Origin: Nocardia arthritidis NBRC 100137
Lineage (GTDB): Bacteria; Actinomycetota; Actinomycetes; Mycobacteriales; Mycobacteriaceae
DNA: 64,000 nucleotides
Direction: 5' to 3'
Assembly: GCF_001612765.1 (NCBI RefSeq)
Contig: NZ_BDBB01000017.1
Span: 62,001-126,000, forward strand
In this document: positions 43,193-51,129 of the stretch, in pieces
Layout: every line of letters begins with the position of its first letter
Position numbering within the stretch: the first letter of the stretch is position 1
Position numbers and translations under genes: made by a program
Notes under the pieces: model-generated
What the model saw: the letters and a program-made list of their open reading frames with translations, nothing else
The model's database searches: none
What the model was told of the DNA's origin: nothing

Positions 43193-44095
43193 GTGAACTC
43201 CACGATGGCGAACGGCCAGTCCAACGTTCTCCGCGCGGCGGATCGGATCGGTCCCCACAGTCGGCGTCAGGCCACCCTGGCCCGGGCACTGCGCGAGGCG
43301 ACCTACGAAGTGCTGCCCTTCAAAAGCGCCGAGGAGAACGTGCTCGCCCACGTCCCCACCGATGTCACGCTCACAGTCACCACGACCGAGGCCAAAGGCC
43401 TCGGACCGACCGTGGAACTGGCGAGCAGGCTGTGTCGGAGTGGCTACCGCGCGGCGCCGCACCTGGCCGCACGCCTGGTTCGGGACAAGGCGCACCTGTC
43501 CGACCTGGTTGACCAGCTCCGTGCGGCCGGGGTGACGGGGATCTTCGTCATCGCTGGTGACGCCTCCGAACCCGCGGGGGAGTTTCACGACGCGCTCGGA
43601 CTCCTCGAGGCACTCAGGGCGATCGGGCATCCCTTCGACACCGTCGGGATCGGCGGCTATCCCGAGGGCCACGGCCTGATCGCCGACGCCCTGATCGAGC
43701 AGGCCATCGTCGCGAAAGCACCGCACGCCACCCAGGTCATCACCCAGCTCTGCTTCGACGCCGCCGCCACCATCGCATGGGCGGACAAGGTCCGCGCCGC
43801 CGGTGTCGACCTGCCGATCCGGGTCGGTATCCCAGGGGCGATCAGCCGACAAAAGCTCATCCGGGTCTCGGCCGGGCTGGGGCTGGGCCAGTCGGCGCGA
43901 TTCCTGAAGAAGCAGCAGAACATGTTCTGGCGATTCTTCCTGCCCGGCGGTTACAGCCCGAACAAGCTCGTGGAGCGGCTGACGCCGGCCTTCGAGCGCG
44001 ACGACGCGGGGCTTTCCGGGCTGCACGTGTTCACCTTCAACGAGCTCGACAGCACCGAGGCCTGGCGGCAGGCCTGGCTGCAAAAGCTGTCCTGA
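43193..44095 (+). CDS. metF: Methylenetetrahydrofolate reductase
   Basis: A 296-300-residue TIM-barrel flavoprotein that interconverts 5-methyl-THF and 5,10-methylene-THF. Text such as VTLTVTTTEAKGLGPTVELA, YRAAPHLAARLVRDKAHLSD and FVIAGDASEPAGEFHDALGL follows the family, as do GIGGYPEGHG and ITQLCFDAAATIAWADKVRA. In this setting it would run in the oxidative direction on methyl-THF from the O-demethylases. The GTG at 43193 sits three bases after AAAGGA and the ATG at 43205 is a second possibility. folD follows 33 bases later. Confidence 0.88.
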   Translation: MNSTMANGQSNVLRAADRIGPHSRRQATLARALREATYEVLPFKSAEENVLAHVPTDVTLTVTTTEAKGLGPTVELASRLCRSGYRAAPHLAARLVRDKAHLSDLVDQLRAAGVTGIFVIAGDASEPAGEFHDALGLLEALRAIGHPFDTVGIGGYPEGHGLIADALIEQAIVAKAPHATQVITQLCFDAAATIAWADKVRAAGVDLPIRVGIPGAISRQKLIRVSAGLGLGQSARFLKKQQNMFWRFFLPGGYSPNKLVERLTPAFERDDAGLSGLHVFTFNELDSTEAWRQAWLQKLS

Positions 44096-44128
44096 TCCCG
44101 GCCCCTTCGCGGATAGGAGCGGAACAGA

Positions 44129-45067
44129 ATGAGTGCCCAGGTCATCGACGGGCGGGCATGCGCCCGCGCGCTCAAGGACACCTTGACCGGTGAGGTCGCG
44201 CAGCTGCGCGGAGATGGGCTGGGTATCGGCCTGGCCACGGTGATGGTCGGGGAGGACTACAGCTCGGTGGCCTACGAGCGCCGCCTGCAGCGGCTGGCCG
44301 CGCGGATGGGCGTGCCCTACCTCCCCCATCGCCTCCCGCAGTCCGCCGCTGAGTCCGACGTGGTGTCGCTCGTGGAGCGGCTCAACGCCGACGCCCGGGT
44401 CTCCGGGAGCCTGGTGCTGCGGCCGCTGCCCGCGCCGATCGACGAATCCGTCGTGTTCCGGGCGATCGACCCCCGCAAGGACATCGAGGCGGTCCACCCG
44501 GAGAATGCGGGCCTGCTGGCTTTGGGGCGGCCGCGCTTCGTGCCGTCCACGGCCGCGTCGTGCTTTCACCTCCTCGATAGCTGGTTGGACTCGGTGGGGG
44601 AGGACCGGGCCGATTTCTACCACCGCGCGCTGATCGTCGTCGTCGGCCGCTCGAACAACGTCGGCAAGCCGGCGATCTCCCTCGGGTACGAGCGACAGGC
44701 CACCGTCCAGTCCGTCGACGAGTGGGCCGACCGCACCACCGGCATCGGCAGGCACACCCGCTGGGCGGACGTCCTCATCGTGGCAGCCGGGAAGGCGGGT
44801 CTGATAAAGGCCGAGCACGTCAGCGAGAACGCCGTGGTCATTGACGTCGGGATCAATCCTCAGCTCGGTGCCGACGGCGAGGTGCACATGGTCGGCGACG
44901 TCGACCACGCCTCGGTGGCCCCTCGCGTCCGCGCGCTCACGCCGGTGCCCGGCGGCGTCGGACCGGTGACCGACGTGTGGCTGTTGCGCAACGCCGTCCG
45001 CGCCGCCCGCCTGCAGGCCGGCGACGCGGTATCCGACTTCCCGGCGACACTTCTGGAGACATCATGA
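44129..45067 (+). CDS. folD: FolD-family methylene-THF dehydrogenase with altered cyclohydrolase residues
   Basis: A 312-residue FolD-fold protein: MSAQVIDGRACARALKDTLT, LATVMVGEDYSSVAYERRLQ, KDIEAVHPENAGLLALGRP, the Rossmann motif VVVGRSNNVGKP, WADVLIVAAGKAGLIKAEHV and the closing TPVPGGVGPVTD. It should oxidise methylene-THF to methenyl-THF. Tyr49 is kept. By alignment with E. coli FolD, Lys54 is replaced by Leu53, Gln98 by Leu97 and Asp121 by Glu120. These residues are needed for cyclohydrolase chemistry, so the second activity may be lost or changed. The stop overlaps the purU start. Confidence 0.85.
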   Translation: MSAQVIDGRACARALKDTLTGEVAQLRGDGLGIGLATVMVGEDYSSVAYERRLQRLAARMGVPYLPHRLPQSAAESDVVSLVERLNADARVSGSLVLRPLPAPIDESVVFRAIDPRKDIEAVHPENAGLLALGRPRFVPSTAASCFHLLDSWLDSVGEDRADFYHRALIVVVGRSNNVGKPAISLGYERQATVQSVDEWADRTTGIGRHTRWADVLIVAAGKAGLIKAEHVSENAVVIDVGINPQLGADGEVHMVGDVDHASVAPRVRALTPVPGGVGPVTDVWLLRNAVRAARLQAGDAVSDFPATLLETS

Positions 45068-45936
45068 CACCGCCGATCGGCGCCCAGCGCGCCGTGCTGA
45101 CCCTGTCCTGCCCGGACGCCCCGGGCATCGTGCACGCGGTCTCCGAGCTCCTTGTGGATGCCGAGTGCACCATCGTGGAGAGCCAGCAGTTCGGCGACCC
45201 GAGCTCGGGCCGGTTCTTCATGCGGGTGGAGTTCGCCCGCATCGACGGCACCGCTCTCGACGTCGTGGACCTCCGTCGGCGGACGGGCGAGGTCTCCGAC
45301 CACTTCAGCATGACGTGGCGTCTGGTGGACGCGTCCGACCGGCAGCGGGTCGTGCTGATGGTCAGCAAGTTCGCCCACTGCCTGAACGATCTGCTGTTCC
45401 GGAACTCGATCGGCGAGCTCAACCTCGACGTCGTCGCCGTGGTGTCCAACCACCCAGACCTCGGACGCCTCGCCGACAGCTACCGCGTGCCCTTCCGGCA
45501 CATCCCGGTCACCCGTGACACCAAGGCCGAAGCTGAGGCCGTGCTCCTGGAACTCGTGCGCGAGGAGAACGTGGACTTGGTCGTGCTGGCCCGCTACATG
45601 CAGATCCTGTCCGATGACCTGTGCAAGCAGCTCGAGGGCCGGGCAATCAACATCCACCATTCGATGCTGCCGAGCTTCAAGGGCGCCAGGCCTTACCACC
45701 AGGCCCACGCGCGCGGGGTCAAGCTCATCGGCGCCACTGCCCATTACGTGACCGCCGACCTCGACGAAGGCCCGATCATCGAGCAGGAGCTGATCCGGGT
45801 CGACCATTCGCTGACCCCCGACCAGCTCGCCGCCCGCGGCCGCGAGGCCGAGAGCCGGGCCCTGGCCCGCGCCGTCCGCTGGCACAGCGAGAACCGGATC
45901 ATCGTCAACGACACGAAGACGATCATCTTCCAGTGA
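45064..45936 (+). CDS. purU: Formyltetrahydrofolate deformylase
   Basis: A 290-residue enzyme that releases formate and free THF from 10-formyl-THF. An N-terminal ACT domain (VLTLSCPDAPGIVHAVSELL) precedes a formyltransferase-fold hydrolase domain with MVSKFAHCLNDLLFRNSIGE, the catalytic Asn and His in INIHHSMLPSFKGARPYHQA and the Asp in HYVTADLDEGPIIEQE. The ATG overlaps the folD stop (ATGA), indicating coupling. It completes the metF-folD-purU series that oxidises the methyl group to formate and returns THF to the O-demethylases. No formate dehydrogenase is in the window. Confidence 0.92.
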   Translation: MTPPIGAQRAVLTLSCPDAPGIVHAVSELLVDAECTIVESQQFGDPSSGRFFMRVEFARIDGTALDVVDLRRRTGEVSDHFSMTWRLVDASDRQRVVLMVSKFAHCLNDLLFRNSIGELNLDVVAVVSNHPDLGRLADSYRVPFRHIPVTRDTKAEAEAVLLELVREENVDLVVLARYMQILSDDLCKQLEGRAINIHHSMLPSFKGARPYHQAHARGVKLIGATAHYVTADLDEGPIIEQELIRVDHSLTPDQLAARGREAESRALARAVRWHSENRIIVNDTKTIIFQ

Positions 45937-46088
45937 CCGTCGTTCTATTGACGCCGGCGGGCGAGAGGCCCGCTCGCAGGCGAGAGGTGTCAGACATCCC
46001 AGGAGCTTGGATGTCCAGGGGAGTCAGGCTGCGAGGTGTTGGTAGCGGTGTGACCAGGCTGCTGATTGGTTGTAGGGGGTTTGGGTTT

Positions 46089-46870
46089 TCAGGCAGCCGT
46101 GCAGGATTCCGACAGCCGGTTGCCGGGCTGGCGCAGAGTAGCGTTATGGCCGATCTCGCGGGCTGGTAGCTCGTCGTAGTAGGCCCGTGCCCCGGCGTTG
46201 TGCAGGATCGCCGCGCCTGCCTGCATGTGCAGGGCGTCGACGAGGCGGTCGTTGTGGATGAATCGTGCGTGGACGGTCTTGGTCTTGCCGGACTTGCGGG
46301 TGATCGGGGCGGTGCCGGCATAGTTCTTGCGCGATTTTGCGTCGGCGTAACGGCCCTCGGCGTCGCCGAATTCTGCGAGCACCCGGGCGCCGGTGATCAC
46401 GCCCATGCCGGGTTGGCTGAGGTAGGTCTCAGCGTCCGGGTGCCGGCCAAAACACGCATCGACCTCGCCCTCGAGGATTTTGATCTGCTCGTTGGGGGTG
46501 GCCAGGGCCGCAACGGTGGCGCGCACCGACGCCGCGTAGGCGCCGGCCACGAAGTCGGCCTGGCCCGAGTGCTCGACGCGCAGCGCCGCTTGGATCGCCG
46601 CGGCCTTCGCGGGCACGTGGTGGCGTCGTACCCGTTTGAGTGCGGCGGTGATCTGGCCGATCGTCAGCCGGGCCGCGGCGGCGGAATCGGGGCCTTGGCG
46701 AGCAATTCGAGAGTGTCGGCACCGGCGAGCCCGAGCGGTTTGTATGCCTCGAGCGCGGCCGGGAAGTACTCGCGCAGCGCGGTGCGCAGCCGCAGCATGT
46801 GCCGGGTGCGTTCCCAGATCAGCGTCTGATGGGCGCGGGCGGCGACCGATACAGGATGAGCAAGGCCGCA
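46089..46870 (-). mobile_element. IS110 relic, C-terminal portion of the transposase
   Basis: On the reverse strand ARAHQTLIWERTRHMLRLRT and ALREYFPAALEAYKPLGLAG are followed, after one frameshift near 46690, by LTIGQITAALKRVRRHHVPA and LSQPGMGVITGARVLAEFGD. This is the middle and serine domain of an IS110 transposase unrelated in detail to the intact one at 23085. The matching N-terminal third lies next door on the other strand. Confidence 0.8.
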
Positions 46871-46913
46871 CGCTGAAGGCGGCCCGGCTGCCCGAGGGCA
46901 TTGAGGGTATGGG

Positions 46914-47195
46914 TTGCATGAGCTGATCGCCCGGTTCCGGCCGCAGGATTCCGATCCCGGGCAGGTGCTGGTGTGCATCGAGACCGATCGCGGCCCGTGG
47001 GTGCGAGCGTTGGTCGCGACCGGCTATCAGGTCTACGGGGTCAACCCGAAACAGGCTGCGCGACCCCGGGAATTGCTGTCACTGTCGGGCGCCAAGGACG
47101 ACAAGGCCGATGCACGCACCCCGGCCGATTTGCTGCGGACCCGCCGCCACCAGCTGCGCCAGGTCGCCGCCGATTCCGACGAGGCCACGGCGGTC
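46914..47195 (+). mobile_element. IS110 relic, N-terminal portion in inverted orientation
   Basis: The plus strand gives CIETDRGPWVRALVATGYQV, YGVNPKQAARPRELLSLSGA and KDDKADARTPADLLRTRRHQ, ending VAADSDEATAV. This is the DEDD domain and is the piece missing from the adjacent minus-strand fragment. Text that should be continuous in one transposase is split at about 46870-46914 with opposite strands, so an inversion occurred inside the element. It ends just before the folC ribosome-binding site. Confidence 0.8.
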
Positions 47196-47210
47196 AGAGG
47201 GGAGGGCGTC

Positions 47211-48649
47211 ATGGCCGACGTCGGCGACCGACGGCTCGAGCAGCAGACCGTCGGACGGTTCCTCGACGCGCTAGCGGCCAGGCTGCCCGCCCCGGGGGGG
47301 GCACCACCGCGGCGCTGCAGGCGGTCCAGGCTTGGCGTTGCTGTCGATGGTCACCACGTACACGACCGGCCCGAAGTACGCCGAGCACGAACTGACTGTG
47401 AGCGGGATCGCGGCGGCCGCCGAGGATACGCGCGGGCAAGCCCTGCGCCTGGACTTCCCGGTCGTGCACGTCACCGGAACCAACGGCAAGACCAGCACCG
47501 CCCGCATGAGCGACGAGATCCTGCGTGCCCACGGACTTCGCGTCGGGCGCTACACGAGCCCCCACCTCACTTCGCTCCGGGAGCGCATCGTCGTCGACGG
47601 CGCCTCTCTACTGGCCGAGCGCTTTGTCGAGCTGTTCGAACGAATGCGCCCGTCGCTCGAGCTGCTCGACGCCGTCTCTGGCGCCCCGGTGTCGTGCTTC
47701 GAGGCCGTCACCGCGCTGGGGTTCCTGACGTTCGCCGCGGAGCGGGTCGACGTCGCTGTCGTGGAAGGTGGGAATGGGCGGGCGCTGGGACGCTACGAAC
47801 GTTGCGGACGGCAGAGTCGCGGTCGTGACGCCCATCTCACTCGACCACACCGAGTTGCTCGGTCCCGACGAGATCTCCATCGCCCGCGAGAAGGCCGGGA
47901 TCATCGAACCCGCCGCGACGGTAGTGCTCGCCGAGCAGTGTCCGGACGTCATGGAGGTGCTTGTGGAGCGCGCCCGTCTCATCGGCGCCGACGTCGTCGG
48001 GCCCGGGGAGGGAGTTCGGGTTGTAGGCCGGACACCTCGACCGGACGGCCAGCTGCTCCACCTGGCCGGATGGCTGGGCCGCTACCCAGAGACCCTGCTG
48101 CCGCTGCTGGGCGCTCATCAGGCACAGAACGCCGCGACGGCCGTTGGCGCCGTCGCGGCGTTCCTGGGCTGGGCGGGACGCTCGGTCGATCCCGTGGCGA
48201 CGTCCGAGGCGCTCGCCCGAACGAAGTCGCCAGGGCGCCTGGACCTCCTCAGCGCGGACCCGCCCGTGCTCGTGGACGCCGCACACAACCCGAGCGGCGC
48301 CCGCACAAGCCTGGCTGCGGTACGGGAGGAGTTCCCGGGCAAGGAACTCGTGGTCGTGCTGGACGTCCTTGCCGACAAGGACGTCGATGGTCTGCTCAGC
48401 GCCCTGGCCCCAGGCGTCGGACAGCTGATCGCCGCGGAGAACACGTCGTCGCGCCACCTGCTGGCCGCCGAGCTGGCCAGCCGCGCCGCGACAGTCGTCT
48501 GTCCTGCTCACGTGCGCCTTCAGCCCGACCTGGGCCGGGCGCTCGACGAAGCCAGAGCGAGCGCCGTCGCGCGGGATGCCGTGCTACTCGTGACCGGGAG
48601 CGTCGTCACAGCGGGCGAGGCACTGACCCAGCTGCGCTCACGCCCGTGA
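47211..48649 (+). pseudogene. folC: Folylpolyglutamate synthase, frameshifted
   Basis: An ATG at 47211 behind AGGGGAGG starts LEQQTVGRFLDALAARLPAP. Three frame changes follow: at a run of eight G (47294-47301), near 47330, and at 47767 where one extra G interrupts VDVAVVEVGMGGRWDATN. Joined up, the protein has the P-loop VVHVTGTNGKTSTARM, YTSPHLTSLRERI, VVTPISLDHTELLGPDEISI and VLVDAAHNPSGARTSL, so every FolC motif is present. FolC adds glutamates to folates and retains them in the cell. Indels at homopolymers make assembly errors plausible, and the gene may be intact in reality. Confidence 0.8.
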
Positions 48650-48686
48650 TGACCCGACGAGGAGCCGGGAGGCTGGAACAGATCTG

Positions 48687-49565
48687 TCAGGACAGGGCGG
48701 CGGCGACGCGCATCGCGTCGGCCGTTGCCGCGGCGTCGTGGACCCGCACCCCCCAGACACCGGCCCGAGCCGCGATCACCGACGTCGCGAGGGTCGCCGC
48801 GTCGCGCTGCGCCGCGGATCGGGGAGCGTCCGAGCTGCGAGTGATGACTTGGTCCAGGAACCGTTTGCGAGAGGCTCCGAGCAGCACCGGAAACCCCATA
48901 CCGACCAGAGACGGGAGAGCACCGAGCAGGGCGAGATCGTGCTCCGGCCGTTTGGCGAACCCGATGCCTGGGTCCAGCACGAGCCGGGAGGGGTCGACGC
49001 CCGCGGCGACGGCGGCCTCGACTCGCGCCGACAGCTCGTCACGAACCTCGGCCACCACGTCAACGTAGTGCGCGGCCCGGTCCATAGTGCGGCTGTGCCC
49101 ACGCCAATGCATCAGCACCCAGGGCACGCCCAATCTCGCTACCACGGAGGCCATCGCCGGATCGGCCAACCCGCCGCTGACGTCGTTGACCAGCACCGCT
49201 CCCGCATCAACGGCGGCCTCGGCCACCGCCGCGCGAGTCGTGTCGATGCTGACGGCGACGCCAGCGCTGGCGAGCGCAGCGACCACCGGGAGCACCCGTT
49301 GACGCTCAACGGCCTGGTCGACCCGCTTCGCGCCCGGGCGGGTCGACTCCCCTCCCACGTCGACGTAGGCGGCGCCAGCTCGGGCCAGCGCAAGCCCGCG
49401 GGTGATCGCGCGGTCCACCGAGGCGAACAGCCCGCCGTCGGAGAAGGAGTCGGGGGTGACGTTCAGGATCCCCATGACCACGCAAGCACCAGGCTGCGGG
49501 GTGCCTGTGGACGGCGATCCGCTGGTGGAGGGCACGAGCTGCTGTTCGGTCACGGTATGGGTCAC
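48687..49565 (-). CDS. folP: Dihydropteroate synthase
   Basis: A 292-residue DHPS that joins p-aminobenzoate to hydroxymethyl-dihydropterin diphosphate. All landmarks are present: VMGILNVTPDSFSDGGLF, DVGGESTRPGAKRVD, DTTRA, VNDVSGGLADP, LMHWRG, LDPGIGFAKRPEHD, LLGASRKRF and VRVHDAAATADAMR. It uses the product of pabAB made 11 kb away in the same cluster. Being a cluster-borne copy, it could also affect sulfonamide response, but nothing in the sequence shows resistance. It converges with folC and diverges from padR across a region with a PadR-type operator. Confidence 0.93.
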   Translation of the reverse strand: MTHTVTEQQLVPSTSGSPSTGTPQPGACVVMGILNVTPDSFSDGGLFASVDRAITRGLALARAGAAYVDVGGESTRPGAKRVDQAVERQRVLPVVAALASAGVAVSIDTTRAAVAEAAVDAGAVLVNDVSGGLADPAMASVVARLGVPWVLMHWRGHSRTMDRAAHYVDVVAEVRDELSARVEAAVAAGVDPSRLVLDPGIGFAKRPEHDLALLGALPSLVGMGFPVLLGASRKRFLDQVITRSSDAPRSAAQRDAATLATSVIAARAGVWGVRVHDAAATADAMRVAAALS

Positions 49566-49610
49566 GCGGCATCCAGATCGTCGGCGGGGAGACGGAACAT
49601 TGCCATAATT

Positions 49611-49626
49611 ATGTCTGTATCTACAT
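49611..49626. promoter_or_regulatory. PadR-type operator between folP and padR
   Basis: ATGTCTGTATCTACAT matches ATGT-N8-ACAT, with TATGT/ACATA outer bases. It is 45 bases before the folP start and 132 bases before padR, so it could control both and give autoregulation. A GTAT-TGAC-ATAC dyad lies closer to padR at 49719-49730. Confidence 0.75.
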
Positions 49627-49758
49627 ACTGTTTGTCAAGGCGCGACTTGGGAAGTAGCGCACCATCCCGTCGGAGCGCGGCGTCAGATCCCGCATCGTGG
49701 CATTACGTTATCCTGAGCGTATTGACATACAGTGCTCAGCAGGAAGCGGAGGTCCTTG

Positions 49759-50394
49759 ATGTCCCTGCGCATGGCAGTGCTTGCACTCCTGACCGCGCGG
49801 CCGATGACCGGTTTCGACTTGATGCGGCAGTTCGACTCCTCGGTCGGGTACCTCTGGAGTGCTCCGCATACTCAGATCTACCCGGAGCTGCGCAAGCTCG
49901 AACAGTCAGGCCTGGTCGCGGGCAAGGACCTGCCGCGGGGACAGAAGGGGACGAAGCGTCAGTACAGCATCACCGAGGCCGGCGTCGATGCGCTGCGCGC
50001 GATGATGGACGAGGTGGAAGAGCCGCGCCGTGAGCGGGATCCCTACCGACTGAAGGCGGCCTACATGGAGTGGGCCGATCCGGAGCGTGCGCGTGCGCAG
50101 CTCACCGCCCACCTCGAATACTTCCAGGCAGCACAGGTCCTCCACCAGCAGCAGCACGATCTCATCCTGGCGCGCAAGGTCACCCTATTGCGAGACCGTC
50201 TCGCCCACGTTCCCGTCGCCCAGCAGGAGGCGGTTATCGAGTTCAAGGCCTTCGCCTACGCGGGTCTGGTGCGCAAGGCCCAGGTCGAGGTCGAGTGGGC
50301 GCGCGAAGGGATCGAACTGCTCGATCGACTGGCGCGCAAGCGATCCGACAGTGAGGCCCTCGCCGAGGCTGTCGCGAGCAGGCCCGGCGCGTGA
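49759..50394 (+). CDS. PadR-family transcriptional regulator
   Basis: A 211-residue regulator with the PadR winged helix (MSLRMAVLALLTARPMTGFD, YPELRKLEQSGLVAGKDLPR, GTKRQYSITEAGVDAL) and the C-terminal helical dimerisation domain. GCGGAGG lies six bases before the ATG at 49759. PadR repressors control phenolic-acid metabolism in many bacteria and bind ATGT-N8-ACAT dyads. Four such dyads occur in this window, all within 20 kb and all before methoxyaromatic or folate genes. That makes this gene the likely master regulator of the cluster. Confidence 0.9.
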   Translation: MSLRMAVLALLTARPMTGFDLMRQFDSSVGYLWSAPHTQIYPELRKLEQSGLVAGKDLPRGQKGTKRQYSITEAGVDALRAMMDEVEEPRRERDPYRLKAAYMEWADPERARAQLTAHLEYFQAAQVLHQQQHDLILARKVTLLRDRLAHVPVAQQEAVIEFKAFAYAGLVRKAQVEVEWAREGIELLDRLARKRSDSEALAEAVASRPGA

Positions 50395-50559
50395 ACACTG
50401 GACGGATCCAGCGCTGCTGTCGGAAGGAGACCTGAACAGGGATACTGGTGTCACGAGCCCCTCGACGTGGGGGAGGTCGCCATGTGCACACGGCTCTCGG
50501 GCGGGCAGCAGAGTCCCGCAGGGTCGGCGCGGTGACTCGCCGTGGCCGGTCTCCAGCGA

Positions 50560-51120
50560 TGCCGCCCAGCGCGTCATCCCCGGCGGGCTGCTCACCGCCC
50601 CGGGCTTGCAGGTGCGAGTGTCCGATGTGGACACCGGCACGACGCTCGCTGCGGGAGCCGAGGGGAGCTGCCATTCGCCGGACCCACACTGTTCACCGGC
50701 TACCTCGCCGACGCCGCAGCGACCGCCCGCCCCCGCACCGCCGACGGCTGGTACCCACCGGCGACCGGGGCACCCTGCTACCCGACGGCTGGTTCCGCTA
50801 CCTATCCCGGCTCGGCGACTCGATGCGGCTCAAGGGATACCTGGTCAACCCGGCGGACGTCGAGCCCTATCTGGCCGCGCATCCGGCCGTGAGCCTCGCC
50901 CAGCACAGCGGGGACGACCACCCGTCGCGTTCGTCACCGTCCGACCCGGGCACACGATCACTGCGGACAAACTGCTGGACCACTGCCGATCGGGCCTGGC
51001 CGGCTTCAAGGTCCCTGATCGCATCGAAATTCTCGACCAGTTCCCAACGACACTCAGCGCCAACGGCGAGAAGATCCGCAAGGACCGCCTACGCGAGGCC
51101 GCCGCGCGCCTGCTCGCGAA
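50560..51120 (+). pseudogene. Acyl-CoA ligase (ANL family), C-terminal remnant
   Basis: In shifting frames the text gives LLTAPGLQVRVSDVDTGTTL, LPFAGPTLFTGYLADAAATA, PDGWFRYLSRLGDSMRLKGY and LVNPADVEPYLAAHPAVSLA. The usual end follows: VAFVTVRPGHTITADKLLDH and FKVPDRIEILDQFPTTLSAN. This is the last third of an AMP-forming ligase, possibly an aromatic-acid ligase given the neighbours. The adenylation core is gone and at least three frameshifts are present. It is joined directly to the repeat protein that follows. Confidence 0.72.
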
Positions 51121-51129
51121 GCGAGATCT

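Noticed and set aside
43127..44908. 593-codon reverse frame opposite metF and folD
   Set aside because: It is antisense to two genes with conserved catalytic motifs and overlapping operon structure.
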